This document shows positions 32,848-42,296 of a stretch of DNA of 52,675 nucleotides, in pieces. Under the pieces are notes generated by a model. The model saw only the letters and a list, made by a program, of their open reading frames with translations. It had not been told where the DNA came from and did no database searches. The stretch spans positions 1-52,675 of the forward strand of contig JAKAMQ010000002.1 of NCBI GenBank assembly GCA_021812805.1, read 5' to 3'. The position numbers and the translations under genes were made by a program. This DNA comes from Acidobacteriota bacterium. Lineage in GTDB: Bacteria; Acidobacteriota; Holophagae; Holophagales; Holophagaceae. The first letter of the stretch is position 1; each line of letters opens with the position of its first letter.

Positions 32848-33888
32848 TCACCCGAAATGGAAGGGCCGCACGTAGTGGCAGGTGTAGCCGCCGGGGTGCT
32901 TGACCAGGTAGTCCTGGTGGTAGGCCTCCGCTTTCCACCAGGGGCCCGCAGGTACGATCTCGGTGACGATGGGCCGTTTCCAGGCGCCGCTCGCCTCGAC
33001 CTCGGCTTTCACCTGCTCGGCGACGCGCCGCTGCTCCTCGCTGTGCGTGAAGATCGCGCTGCGGTAGGACGTGCCCACATCGTTGCCCTGGCGGTCCAGG
33101 GTGGTGGGGTCGTGGATGCGGAAGAAGAACTTCAGGAGGGCCTCGTAGCTGGTCTTCGATGGATCGAACCAGACCTCCACCGCCTCGGCGTGGCCCTCGT
33201 GGTGTTCGTAGGTGGCGTTCGGCACCGTGCCGCCGGTGTAGCCCACTTCCGTGCGGATCACCCCCGGCTGCTGGCGCAGCAGCTCCTGCATGCCCCAGAA
33301 ACAGCCGCCCGCCAGGGTGGCCAGTTCCTCCTTCGGTACCGGCCGGCCGAAGAGGGGCAGGAACCGGGCATAGCCCTCCTCGGCCAGCTGTTCCACCGGG
33401 ATGAAGCGGAGGCTGGCGCTGTTGATGCAGTACCGGAGGCCACCCTGCTCCTTCGGCCCGTCGTCGAAGACATGGCCGAGGTGGCTGTTGGCGCCCGCGC
33501 TGCGCACCTCGGTGCGGAGCATGCCGTGGCTGGTATCCCGGTCCTCCTTCACGTCTGAGGGGTCCAGGGGCTTCGTGAAGCTGGGCCACCCGCAGCCGGA
33601 ATCGAACTTGTCCTTCGAGGAGAACAGGGGGCGGCCGTCCACCACATCCACGTAGAGGCCCTCCCGGTGGTTGTTCCAGTAGGCGTTCTGGAAGGGGGGC
33701 TCGGTGCCCGCTTCCTGGGTGACGTGGTACTGCATCGGAGTCAGCCGCTGCTTCAGATCCGGGTCGCCGGGCTTCATGGGTTCCACAGGGCGTGCCTCCT
33801 CGGGGCGGGGGATGCGGGTGGTGCCGTACGCCAGCAGCAGGGAGCCCGCCAGGGCGCCCATGGCCAGGATCCACCGCCCGCTCCGCAT
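32848..33888 (-). CDS. Fused peptide-methionine sulfoxide reductase MsrB-MsrA, exported
   Basis: MsrB part: [13 protein letters not shown]...[13 protein letters not shown]; MsrA part: [30 protein letters not shown]...[21 protein letters not shown]. Hydrophobic N-terminus from 33888. Confidence 0.92.
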   Translation of the reverse strand: MRSGRWILAMGALAGSLLLAYGTTRIPRPEEARPVEPMKPGDPDLKQRLTPMQYHVTQEAGTEPPFQNAYWNNHREGLYVDVVDGRPLFSSKDKFDSGCGWPSFTKPLDPSDVKEDRDTSHGMLRTEVRSAGANSHLGHVFDDGPKEQGGLRYCINSASLRFIPVEQLAEEGYARFLPLFGRPVPKEELATLAGGCFWGMQELLRQQPGVIRTEVGYTGGTVPNATYEHHEGHAEAVEVWFDPSKTSYEALLKFFFRIHDPTTLDRQGNDVGTSYRSAIFTHSEEQRRVAEQVKAEVEASGAWKRPIVTEIVPAGPWWKAEAYHQDYLVKHPGGYTCHYVRPFHFG

Positions 33889-33985
33889 CGCCGCCCCCCG
33901 CGTGAAAGGTGAGGTGCCGGAACCCGGCGGCGCGTGACAGGGGCGGGCTCGTACCCCTTGGCAATCCGGCGAAGGCAACCCGGGA

Positions 33986-35866
33986 TCAGAAGCTGCCCCG
34001 GAGGCCGATCTGGACGCGGCGGCCAGCTTCCACGCCGGCGCCGAGGGGCGGCCGGGTGCGGTCCAGGAGATCGAAGGCCTCCACCACCGCGGCGATCCGC
34101 AGGCGCGATCCGCCCAGGGTGCGGGCCAGACGGAGGTCCAGCACCGGCGCGCCGCTGGGCGCGGTCGGATCCTCTCTGAAGGGTTCCGCTCCGGACTGGA
34201 GGCGCCCCACCAGGGCCAGGCTCCAGTCCCGGCTCCAGGGCGAGGCCCGGTCGCCCGTGTCCCAGGTGGCCCAGAGTCGCAGGCGGCGCAGGGTGCCCTC
34301 CGGGATGCCGCCGGGAAGGCCGGGGCGGGTGCGGGCCGCGGTCCAGCTCGTGGCGAAGGCCAGGGCCTCGCCCACCTGCCAGCGGGCGCCGAAGGTCGCC
34401 CCCTGGAGCCGGTCCCGGTCCCCGCCGCCGGGGGCCAGGCGGCCTTCGGCCAGGCGGGCCTCGGTGGTGAGGACCAGATCGGGGAGGGGCCGGAACGCGA
34501 GGCCCAGGCGGCTCTCCCGGCGGTCGGACCAGGCCGGGGGGGGCGGGCCGAGCACCACCAGCGGCGCCGGATCGAGGAAGCGGCCGTGGCTGCCCGTGAG
34601 GCTGAGGCGATCGCTGAGTCGCCAGCGGAAGGCCAGGCGCGGGGACGTCCCGCCCCGGGCGCCCCCCGCCGGATCCACTGCCCGGTCGTTGCGCAGGCCC
34701 AGGCGCAGGGTGAAGGAGGGGGTCACGCGCCAGCCGTCCTGGAGGAACAGCCCGGCCCGGCGCCCCGCGGCCCCCGGTTGCGCCTCCGAGCGGAGTTGCT
34801 GGAGATCCCCGCCGGCCTGCAGGTCGTGGGCGCCCAGGGCCAGGCCCAGGACTTCCCCCGCCTCCCAGACCCGCGCGGTGGGGAGGCCCGGGGCCTGGAC
34901 GCTGCGGAGCTGGAAGCGGGTTTCCTGCACGAAGCCAGGGCCGGGCGCCCAGCGGTGGCTCAGGGCCAGGGACTGGTCGCGGTCCGGCCCCTCAGCGTCA
35001 AGGAGGCGAAGGGTCGCCTGCTGGGTCTCGGTGGGCAGCCAGTCCACGCGCAGCGCCCCGCGGGTGGTCGTGGCGCCTGCGCCGGGAGCCTCGCGATCCC
35101 CGGCCAGGGCCACGAACAGCCGGTCGCGCCGCAGGGGGCCGGAGGCGGTGAGCCGGGTGGAGCGGCGGTCGCCGGCCCCGCCGGCCGCCGGTCCCCACAG
35201 CGCCTGGGCCTGGCCCTCGAAGGTGTTGCCGCCGCCCCGGGTGGTGGCCAGGAGGGCCTCCATCCCGGGTTGTTCCGCGTCCCCGCCGCCGGAGAGGATC
35301 CGCGCCTCCGCCAGGGCTTCGGGCCCGAGGGGCGATGACCCGGGCCCCGAGGCGCCGAGGTCCAGGCCATCCACCCACAGGGCGGAGGGCGGGGGGGCGG
35401 GCCAGGGGCCGAGATCGCCCAGCTCCGCCAGGCTCCGGGTCCGCAGGGGCAGGGCCCGGAGCAAGGCGGCCGGCAGCCGGGTGCTCCGCAGGCCGTCTCC
35501 GGCGCCCAGTTCCTTCGGGGCGTCCGTGTCAAGCACCAGGTCCGACTCCATGGGAATCAGCTCCACGGGCAGATCCGGCTCCGCTCCCGTCCGGATCTCC
35601 AGGCCCGCCAGGCGCTGACCCGCGAAGCCGGCGGCCGTCACCGTCAGGCGGCAGGGGCCCGGTTCCAGGCCCGTGAAGCGGAAGGTGCCATCGGGACCGG
35701 TGGTGCCCGGGTGATGGCGGCCCGTGCGAAGCTCCACCAGGTCGAGGCGCGCCCCGGCGAGGGGGGTTCCGTCGGCGGCGCGGACCACGCCCCGCAGGGC
35801 TCCGGAGGTGAGGCCCTGGGCCACCAGGGCGGGGGCCAGCAGCAGCGCGGCCAGGGCGCGGCGCAT
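33986..35866 (-). CDS. TonB-dependent receptor-like outer membrane protein with carboxypeptidase regulatory-like N-terminus
   Basis: [43 protein letters not shown]...[23 protein letters not shown]; beta-barrel-like alternating C-terminal region. Confidence 0.7.
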   Translation of the reverse strand: MRRALAALLLAPALVAQGLTSGALRGVVRAADGTPLAGARLDLVELRTGRHHPGTTGPDGTFRFTGLEPGPCRLTVTAAGFAGQRLAGLEIRTGAEPDLPVELIPMESDLVLDTDAPKELGAGDGLRSTRLPAALLRALPLRTRSLAELGDLGPWPAPPPSALWVDGLDLGASGPGSSPLGPEALAEARILSGGGDAEQPGMEALLATTRGGGNTFEGQAQALWGPAAGGAGDRRSTRLTASGPLRRDRLFVALAGDREAPGAGATTTRGALRVDWLPTETQQATLRLLDAEGPDRDQSLALSHRWAPGPGFVQETRFQLRSVQAPGLPTARVWEAGEVLGLALGAHDLQAGGDLQQLRSEAQPGAAGRRAGLFLQDGWRVTPSFTLRLGLRNDRAVDPAGGARGGTSPRLAFRWRLSDRLSLTGSHGRFLDPAPLVVLGPPPPAWSDRRESRLGLAFRPLPDLVLTTEARLAEGRLAPGGGDRDRLQGATFGARWQVGEALAFATSWTAARTRPGLPGGIPEGTLRRLRLWATWDTGDRASPWSRDWSLALVGRLQSGAEPFREDPTAPSGAPVLDLRLARTLGGSRLRIAAVVEAFDLLDRTRPPLGAGVEAGRRVQIGLRGSF

Positions 35867-37227
35867 CAGTCCAGCAGGGCGAGCAGCGTCTCCCCCGCTT
35901 CCCGCAGCCGGTCCGGCGGTGTGCTGAGGGGCGGCAAGAGGTAGAGGCAGTCGCCCATGGGGCGCACCAGCAGCCCGTGCGCCAGCGCCCGGCGGTGGAG
36001 CGTCCAGCCGAAGCGCTCCTCGGCGGGATGGGCCTGGCCCGTGGCGGGATCCACGAGACGGCAGGCGCCCACGGTGCCCAGCACCCGGGGTTGGCGCACG
36101 GCGGGATGGGCGGCGAGGATGCGGAAGGTGTCCGCCATGGCCGCGGACAGTTCGGCCGCCTGGGCCAGCACCGGCTCGTCGTCGAAGAGGGCCAGGCTGG
36201 CGCAGGCCACGGCGCAGGCCAGGGGATTGGCGGTGTAGCTGTGGCCGTGGAGGAAGGCCCGGCCCGATTCCGGCTCGCCCCAGAAAAGGCCGTAGAGCGC
36301 CTCCGTGGCCCAGGTCATCGAGAGCGGCAGCGTGCCGCCGGTGAGGCCCTTGGAGAGGCAGAGCAGGTCCGGCGCCACCCCCGCCTGTTCGCAGGCGAGG
36401 AAGGTGCCCGTGCGGCCGAAGCCCGTCATGACCTCGTCGGCGATGAGATAGACGCCATGGGCATCGCACTGGGTCCGGAGTTCCTGGAGCAGCTCGGGCG
36501 GCCACATGCGCATGCCCCCCGCGGCCTGGAGGAGCGGTTCGGCGATGAAGGCGGCCAGGCGTTCGCCGTGCTCCGCGAAGAAGGCGCGAAGCGCTGCGCG
36601 GGCGGCCTCCAGCCGCTCCGGCCAGCCCGTGGCATCGCCCTCCAGCTCGCGGCGGGGATCCTCCGGCACCTCCACGCGCTCGCAAGCCAGCAGCAGGGGC
36701 CGGAAGAGACCCGTCAGGTAGTTCTCCAGCTCACCCACGCCCACGGCGCCCAGGGTGTCGCCGTGGTAGCCGTGGCGCAGGGCCCCGAAGCGCGTGCGGC
36801 CCGGCTCGCCCCGCTGGAGCTGGGCCTGGAAGGCCATCTTCAGGGCCACCTCCACGGCGGTGCTGCCGTTGTCGGAGAAGAAGGCCCGGGTGAGGTTTGC
36901 GGGCAGGCGGCGGCGCAGCCGGATCACCAGCTCGACCGCGGGTTCGTGGGTGAAGCCGGCGAACATGACGTGGTCCAGCTGCCCTGACTGGCGCTCCAGC
37001 GCGCCCATGAGGCGCGGGTGGCAGTGCCCGTGCAGGCAGGTCCACCAGCTGGAGATGCCATCCAGCACGCGGGTTCCGTCCGCCAGCAGCAGGTCGCAGC
37101 CTTCGCCGCCCACCACCGGCACGGGTGGATCGGCCTCGTGCACCTTCATCTGCGTGAAGGGGTGCCACACGTGGGCGCGGTCCAGCGCCAGGCGATCGGT
37201 CCAGTCGGGGGGCAGGGGCGTCGGCAT
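35866..37227 (-). CDS. bioA: Adenosylmethionine-8-amino-7-oxononanoate aminotransferase
   Basis: HVWHPFTQMKVHEADPPVPVVGGEGCDLLLADGTRVLDGISSWWTCLHGHCHPRL, RHGYHGDTLGAVGVG, LIADEVMTGFGRTGT, LSKGLTGGTLPLSMT. Confidence 0.96.
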   Translation of the reverse strand: MPTPLPPDWTDRLALDRAHVWHPFTQMKVHEADPPVPVVGGEGCDLLLADGTRVLDGISSWWTCLHGHCHPRLMGALERQSGQLDHVMFAGFTHEPAVELVIRLRRRLPANLTRAFFSDNGSTAVEVALKMAFQAQLQRGEPGRTRFGALRHGYHGDTLGAVGVGELENYLTGLFRPLLLACERVEVPEDPRRELEGDATGWPERLEAARAALRAFFAEHGERLAAFIAEPLLQAAGGMRMWPPELLQELRTQCDAHGVYLIADEVMTGFGRTGTFLACEQAGVAPDLLCLSKGLTGGTLPLSMTWATEALYGLFWGEPESGRAFLHGHSYTANPLACAVACASLALFDDEPVLAQAAELSAAMADTFRILAAHPAVRQPRVLGTVGACRLVDPATGQAHPAEERFGWTLHRRALAHGLLVRPMGDCLYLLPPLSTPPDRLREAGETLLALLD

Positions 37228-37241
37228 CGCTCAAGTGTAGG

Positions 37242-39161
37242 TCAGCTGGTCGCTTCTTTTCCGAGGTGGATCTCGGGGTAGAGGCGGCGGGCGCACTCCG
37301 GGCAGATGCCGTGGGTGAACGCGGCGTCCGTGTGGGCGGAGATGTAGGCCTCCAGCTGGTTCCAGGCGCCCTTGTCATCGCGGATCTTCTTGCACGAGGC
37401 GCAGATGGGGATGATGCCCTGGAGGGTCTTGATGGCATCCAGGGCGGCCTGGAGCTCGGCGGTGCGGGCGGTGACGCGCCTTTCCAGGCTGTCCTTGAGG
37501 GCGCCCAGCTCCCCGAAGGAGATATGCAGGACCTCCGTCATCTGTTCGAACCGCAGGTTCAGGCGGTGCATCTCCTCGATCCCGCTGGGCGGCAGGGCCA
37601 GTCGCTGCCCGGGCCCTTCGCGCAGCAGGGCGGGGAACGCGCGGGTGGCGGCTTCCAGGTGGGCGATGGCCTGGGTGAAACTCCGGCTGAGCGCATGGGC
37701 CAGGGCCATGGTGGCCAGGACGAGCACCAGCAGCGTGCCCAGGCCGCGGATGCTGATGCGGGTGAGGGTGGTGATCAGCGGCGCGAAGGGGAGTTCCACC
37801 ACCACCGTCCACGGAAGATCGGGACGGAGGGTGGCCGCGCGGACGACCTCCGACTGGCTCCAGCGTTGCATCCGGCTGCGGCCGGGGCGGTGGGGCGGAA
37901 TGTGGTGCTGGACCCCCCGACCCAGGGATTGGATCTCACCTGGAAGGGTGTGGAAGGGCGTCATGGGCCGGAGGCCAGGCCGGGTGCTGGCCACCACCTG
38001 GCCCTGGCGGTCCACCAGGGTCAGCTGGGCGCCGTCCCTGCCCGCAAGGGTCTGGAGCACATCCCGGATGGGCTCCGTGTCGGTGATGCCGATGCAGTAG
38101 CCGGCGTAGAGGCCCTCCCGCACCACGGGGGCCAGCAGCGGGAAAATGGGTTCCCGAGGGACCACCCGCCCCGGGACGAGGTCGGAGATGTAGGGCTTGA
38201 GGGTGGTCTTGAGGATGGGAAGGTAGGGGCGATCCGAGCAATCCCGCCCGATCACCGATTGGCCGACCGCGTCGAGGCGCGGGCTGCAGGCGGTCACGAT
38301 GGCCCTGGCGTTCAGGACGCCGACGTGCGTGAAGGCTGGCGATGCGTCGTCCACGATCTCGGTGGCCCGCTGGCGATCCGCGGCGCTCAAGTCCGTGCGC
38401 GCCACGAGCGCCGCCAGGGAGGCGATGGCCTGCTGCTGGTCCCCGATCCAGTTGCCGAGGGCGAGGCGGGTCACTTCATTCAGCTCAAGGCTCCGCCGCA
38501 CCAGCAGCTGTTCCTCATGCTGGATCTCCCGCCGCAGGAAGGCCGCCAGGAAGAGGAGGCCCGGGAAGGTCACGAGCGACACCAGGGTGGCGAAAACCAC
38601 GGGACGGAACGCCGGGCGGGGAGCGCCTTCCGGGTGCCACCGGGAACGCCAGAGCTTGTGGATGAGGCTGGCCAGGAGCGTGTTCACCAGCCCGTTGACG
38701 GTCTGCTTCAGGATGACCAGGAGCGTGGTGCTGGGTTCCGCGTGGAGGCCCTGCTGGTAGCAGGCCCAGATGAGCGGCGCGCCGAGCAGCAGCCAGTAGA
38801 GGAGATCCGCCAGCAGCACGTCCCAGGTGCGGCGCCGAACCAGCCAGCCGACCCAGAGGGCCTCGCCCGTCGCGATGGCCATGCCCCAGGGATGATTCCA
38901 GAGCAGGAGGGTGGCGCTGCTGGCGACCAGGGCCGCGCCCCCGCCGACCAGGGGACCGGCGAACAGGATGCCCAGGATCGCGAACACCGAACCGAAGATG
39001 AAATCCACGTTGAAGAAGATTTCAAATCGGAACAGGTTGACGGCGAATCCCGCGGCTCCGAGCAGGAGCGCGAGCAGGATTCGGTGGCGCAAGGGGCGGG
39101 TGGCCATGGGTCGCGTCTTTGCGAGCGATGAGGTGCGCTGGGTGGGGGTTTCATCCCTCAT
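37242..39161 (-). CDS. Membrane sensor protein with extracytoplasmic (Cache-like) domain and C-terminal CxxC...CxxC module
   Basis: TM-rich N-terminus, HVGVLNARAIVTACSPRLDAVGQSVIGRDCSDRPYLP, C-terminus GIIPICASCKKIRDDKGAWNQLEAYISAHTDAAFTHGICPECARRLYPE. Start 39161 or 39107. Confidence 0.75.
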   Translation of the reverse strand: MRDETPTQRTSSLAKTRPMATRPLRHRILLALLLGAAGFAVNLFRFEIFFNVDFIFGSVFAILGILFAGPLVGGGAALVASSATLLLWNHPWGMAIATGEALWVGWLVRRRTWDVLLADLLYWLLLGAPLIWACYQQGLHAEPSTTLLVILKQTVNGLVNTLLASLIHKLWRSRWHPEGAPRPAFRPVVFATLVSLVTFPGLLFLAAFLRREIQHEEQLLVRRSLELNEVTRLALGNWIGDQQQAIASLAALVARTDLSAADRQRATEIVDDASPAFTHVGVLNARAIVTACSPRLDAVGQSVIGRDCSDRPYLPILKTTLKPYISDLVPGRVVPREPIFPLLAPVVREGLYAGYCIGITDTEPIRDVLQTLAGRDGAQLTLVDRQGQVVASTRPGLRPMTPFHTLPGEIQSLGRGVQHHIPPHRPGRSRMQRWSQSEVVRAATLRPDLPWTVVVELPFAPLITTLTRISIRGLGTLLVLVLATMALAHALSRSFTQAIAHLEAATRAFPALLREGPGQRLALPPSGIEEMHRLNLRFEQMTEVLHISFGELGALKDSLERRVTARTAELQAALDAIKTLQGIIPICASCKKIRDDKGAWNQLEAYISAHTDAAFTHGICPECARRLYPEIHLGKEATS

Positions 39162-39186
39162 CAGGCGAGGGAGGGAGCCAGTCGAG

Positions 39187-39314
39187 ACGAAGATGGGTAC
39201 ACAAAGACGTTGTCGCAATGTAAGTTGGATCATCATGTCCTTTGAAAAAAAAGGCATTGATGAACCTTTTTTGATGGACGGATCCAAGAGGCTGATGGTT
39301 GACTCGCTCACCTC
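39187..39314. repeat. Duplicated AT-rich intergenic leader, copy A
   Basis: Shares GAAGATGGGTA, CAATGTAAG, TTTGAAAAAAAA, GGTTGACTCGCTCACCTC in the same order and spacing with 41996-42122. Confidence 0.85.
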
Positions 39315-39562
39315 ATCTTTTGAATCCAGGCCGAACCCATGGTGCGAATCCGGAAACAGACGAACCGGTGGCAGCACGACGCGCATCCCGTCGCCGGGTG
39401 GAGCCTCGCCCCGGAGCGGGCGGTCCAGCTGCTTCCGTTCCGGGCGGGGCGCGGATTCCTGAGGGGCCCTTGAACTTGGAGGGTCTGCCGCTGTCGCCTG
39501 GAGGGGAGGGTTGGCCCGGTCTCCCCATCGGGACGTTCCGACACGGGCCTGGAGTTTTCGAT

Positions 39563-41239
39563 ATGCGCACACGTGGTTTGATAACCCTCCTGCTGGCCCT
39601 GGGCAGCGCGACGCTGGCCCTGGGCGCGCCTCCCTTCGTCTGGGAAACCGTGGTGAACAACGGCGACACCGTGCCCGGCGATACCCGGACCTTCAACAGC
39701 TACAACCAGCCCTCCGTGAACGTGAACCGGCTGGTGGTGATCCGCGCCCGCAGCAAGGGCGGGACGACCGGAGAGCCCGCCCACGGCGTGTTCCTGCGCG
39801 ACATGGCGGCGGGCACGCCCCTGGTCACCCTCTTCGACCGCACCACCCAGGTGCCCACTCCGAACAACCTGCAATCCACCTTCGTGGAACCGCCCTCCAT
39901 CCCGCGGATTGACATGTTCGCGAAGACCGTGGCCTCCCGGGCGAACCACCAGCCGGCCTGGAAATACCTCCTGCCTGACGGCACGGAGACCCGGGCCGGC
40001 ACGGCAGGCATCTACACCAATCCCTTCGGGAACCTCATCGCGGGAGCCAGCAACCTCGGCATCGTGCCCGACTTCAGCTTCTACGCGGTACCCGGCCATC
40101 CGGGCGTGAAGTTCGATGTCTTCCCCGGCGCGCCCGCGGTGGCCAACGGATCCACGCTCGTGTTCAAGGGCAACTTCAGCTTGCCCGATCCCGTCACGCC
40201 CGGGGCCGTCGTCAGCAAGACCGGCGTGTACTTCCGGAACTTGAAGGACGCGCCCCTCCCCCTGGCCGACGGCACCACCATCGGCCCCTCCGGCGGCACG
40301 AAGGCCGTGACCCTCATCGCGGACACGGACTGCACCATCCCTGGGACCACCGTGAAGTTCGGGTCCACAGCCCCGCCGAGCGCCGCGGGCTACCTGGCGG
40401 TCTTCGCCGGCTTCGACAACGAGGACAACCCGACGAAGGGCGGCATCTACCTCGCGCCCATGCTCTGGGCGAAACCCCCCCTGCTCCCGCTCGTGAAGAT
40501 CGGCGGCCAGGTGCCGGGCGAGGCGAAGGGCGTGGGGTTCAACAAGCTGGGCGAGGGGCTCTCCTTTGACGGCCGCTTCGTGGCCTTCTGGGGCGCCTGG
40601 GGAGCCGAGACCAAGGCCCTCACGCTCCAGTGCCCCACGGATGGGAACAAGGACGTGCTCGCCTTCTGCCAGGCGCAGTACCCCAACGGCTATGCGGCCA
40701 CCGTGCCGGTGCACCAGGGCATCTTCGTCCATGACATCCTCACGGGAAGCACGAGGGTGGTGGCCAAGACGCCGACGGACTTCGACGACTTCGTCTACTG
40801 GAACTTCTCCGGTCTCGTCCCCGGCACCGGGAGTTCCGATGAATCCGGCGAACCGGCCCGCTGGCGTTCGGCCTCCTTCGTGGCCCTGTCCGGACTGGTG
40901 GATGGCAGCCTCTTCGACTCGAACGCCCACGTGGCCTTCAAGGCCCGCAAAGGCCTGGCCGTGGACGGGGCCTACCTGGATGTCGTGGATGGTCTCTACC
41001 TGCGCAGGGTGGGCCCGACCAGCTCGGCCTTCGCGCCCATCGTCACGAGCGGCATGGCAGGCACCCTGATTGATTCCAAGGCCGTGGATCCGCTCACCGG
41101 CGAGCACCTCCCGGTGACGGCCATGGGCCTGGAGCGGGATGGCTTCCGCGGCAAGGCGCTCGTCGTCACCGTGACCATGGGGACCGAAGCCGCCGGCTGG
41201 GCCGGCGTCTACCTCACCACGGCCCCGAACGATCTGTAG
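39563..41239 (+). CDS. Exported hypothetical protein
   Basis: MRTRGLITLLLALGSATLALGA signal peptide, ggag upstream of ATG 39563; recurring FNxxxxPSxN / VGFNKLGEGLSFDGRFVAF-type motifs. Confidence 0.8.
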   Translation: MRTRGLITLLLALGSATLALGAPPFVWETVVNNGDTVPGDTRTFNSYNQPSVNVNRLVVIRARSKGGTTGEPAHGVFLRDMAAGTPLVTLFDRTTQVPTPNNLQSTFVEPPSIPRIDMFAKTVASRANHQPAWKYLLPDGTETRAGTAGIYTNPFGNLIAGASNLGIVPDFSFYAVPGHPGVKFDVFPGAPAVANGSTLVFKGNFSLPDPVTPGAVVSKTGVYFRNLKDAPLPLADGTTIGPSGGTKAVTLIADTDCTIPGTTVKFGSTAPPSAAGYLAVFAGFDNEDNPTKGGIYLAPMLWAKPPLLPLVKIGGQVPGEAKGVGFNKLGEGLSFDGRFVAFWGAWGAETKALTLQCPTDGNKDVLAFCQAQYPNGYAATVPVHQGIFVHDILTGSTRVVAKTPTDFDDFVYWNFSGLVPGTGSSDESGEPARWRSASFVALSGLVDGSLFDSNAHVAFKARKGLAVDGAYLDVVDGLYLRRVGPTSSAFAPIVTSGMAGTLIDSKAVDPLTGEHLPVTAMGLERDGFRGKALVVTVTMGTEAAGWAGVYLTTAPNDL

Positions 41240-41257
41240 CCGGGTTGCGTGCGACCG

Positions 41258-41286
41258 GACGGGCCGGCGTTCCGCGCCGGCCCGTC
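41258..41286. terminator. Terminator between convergent genes
   Basis: GACGGGCCGGCG-ttccg-CGCCGGCCCGTC. Confidence 0.75.
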
Positions 41287-41300
41287 TGTGTCGGGGGAGG

Positions 41301-41978
41301 TCAGTCCAGCACCTCCACCGGCATGGGCAGGAACGCCCGCAGCAGCATGGCGTTCTCCTCGGCGGTGGCGGCGTCGGTATGATCCGCGCCGGGATTCAGG
41401 ATCACGGCCTCGATGCGCCAGCCCCGCATCATCAGGGCCTCGGCGGAGAGCAGGGTGTGGTTGAGGGTGCCGAGGCCGGCCAGGGCCACCAGCACGCAGG
41501 GGATGCGGCCCTGGTCCACGGGGCGCCGGCAGACGCCGGAGGCGCTCCCCGGCAGGGCAGGCGCGGCCTCGGCGTTCCAGGCGGAGGCCCAGGCCAGGAA
41601 GTGGACTCGCGGCGCCAGGGGCACCATCAGACCGCCCACGCCCTCCAGCAGGATCCGCCCCTCGGCGGGGCGGCGGCACCAGGCGGCGGTGGCATCCAGA
41701 TCCAGGCTCTGTCCTTCCCGTTGCGCAGCGGCCCAGGGCGAGAGGGGGGCGCGGAGGAGGACATGGCTTTCGGCGTGGATGCCCGGACCCGCGACGGCGG
41801 TGGCATCGGCCTCCGGGTGATCGGCCCGGTCCACGCCGGTCTGGAAAGGCTTGCGGTAGATCACCGGTGCCCAGGCGGACCAGGCCCGCGCGATGCGCCC
41901 CGCCACATGCGTCTTGCCGACGCCGGTGCCGGTGCCGAGCACCCACAGGGGACTGGGGAGGGCCGCGAGATTCAGCAT
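41301..41978 (-). CDS. bioD: Dethiobiotin synthetase
   Basis: LWVLGTGTGVGKTHVAGRIARAW, IYRKPFQTGVD, ILLEGVGGLMVPL. Confidence 0.92.
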   Translation of the reverse strand: MLNLAALPSPLWVLGTGTGVGKTHVAGRIARAWSAWAPVIYRKPFQTGVDRADHPEADATAVAGPGIHAESHVLLRAPLSPWAAAQREGQSLDLDATAAWCRRPAEGRILLEGVGGLMVPLAPRVHFLAWASAWNAEAAPALPGSASGVCRRPVDQGRIPCVLVALAGLGTLNHTLLSAEALMMRGWRIEAVILNPGADHTDAATAEENAMLLRAFLPMPVEVLD

Positions 41979-41995
41979 GGAATCAGCATCTCAGG

Positions 41996-42122
41996 ATGAA
42001 GATGGGTATGCCTGTATGGTGTCTCAATGTAAGAATGACATTCATGTCATTTGAAAAAAAACGCATTATCTCCGATTTTTATTGGACAGATCCAATGGGT
42101 CGGTGGTTGACTCGCTCACCTC
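41996..42122. repeat. Duplicated AT-rich intergenic leader, copy B
   Basis: Near-gapless alignment with 39187-39314. Confidence 0.85.
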
Positions 42123-42296
42123 TCCACGGAAGCGGTGACCCATGGCCGAAACCCAGGCGAACGCGCAGCGACGATGCATGCGGAGTGTTCTTCCCGCAGC
42201 GTCGGTTGGCTGTGTCCGCCGGGTGCTGGGGTGTGGCCGCGAGGAGAGCACCGGACAGGGCCATCCGATCGCGGGACACACCCCAAGGAGGTACCC

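Noticed and set aside
37266-39131. 621-aa plus-strand ORF opposite the Cache sensor
   Set aside because: Low-complexity Gly/Glu/Arg translation with no domain; minus-strand frame has TM and conserved motifs.
39315-39562. Possible known riboswitch (for example c-di-GMP class I) in the leader of the exported protein
   Set aside because: No recognisable consensus core by eye in either duplicated leader; kept only as an unspecified structured-leader possibility.
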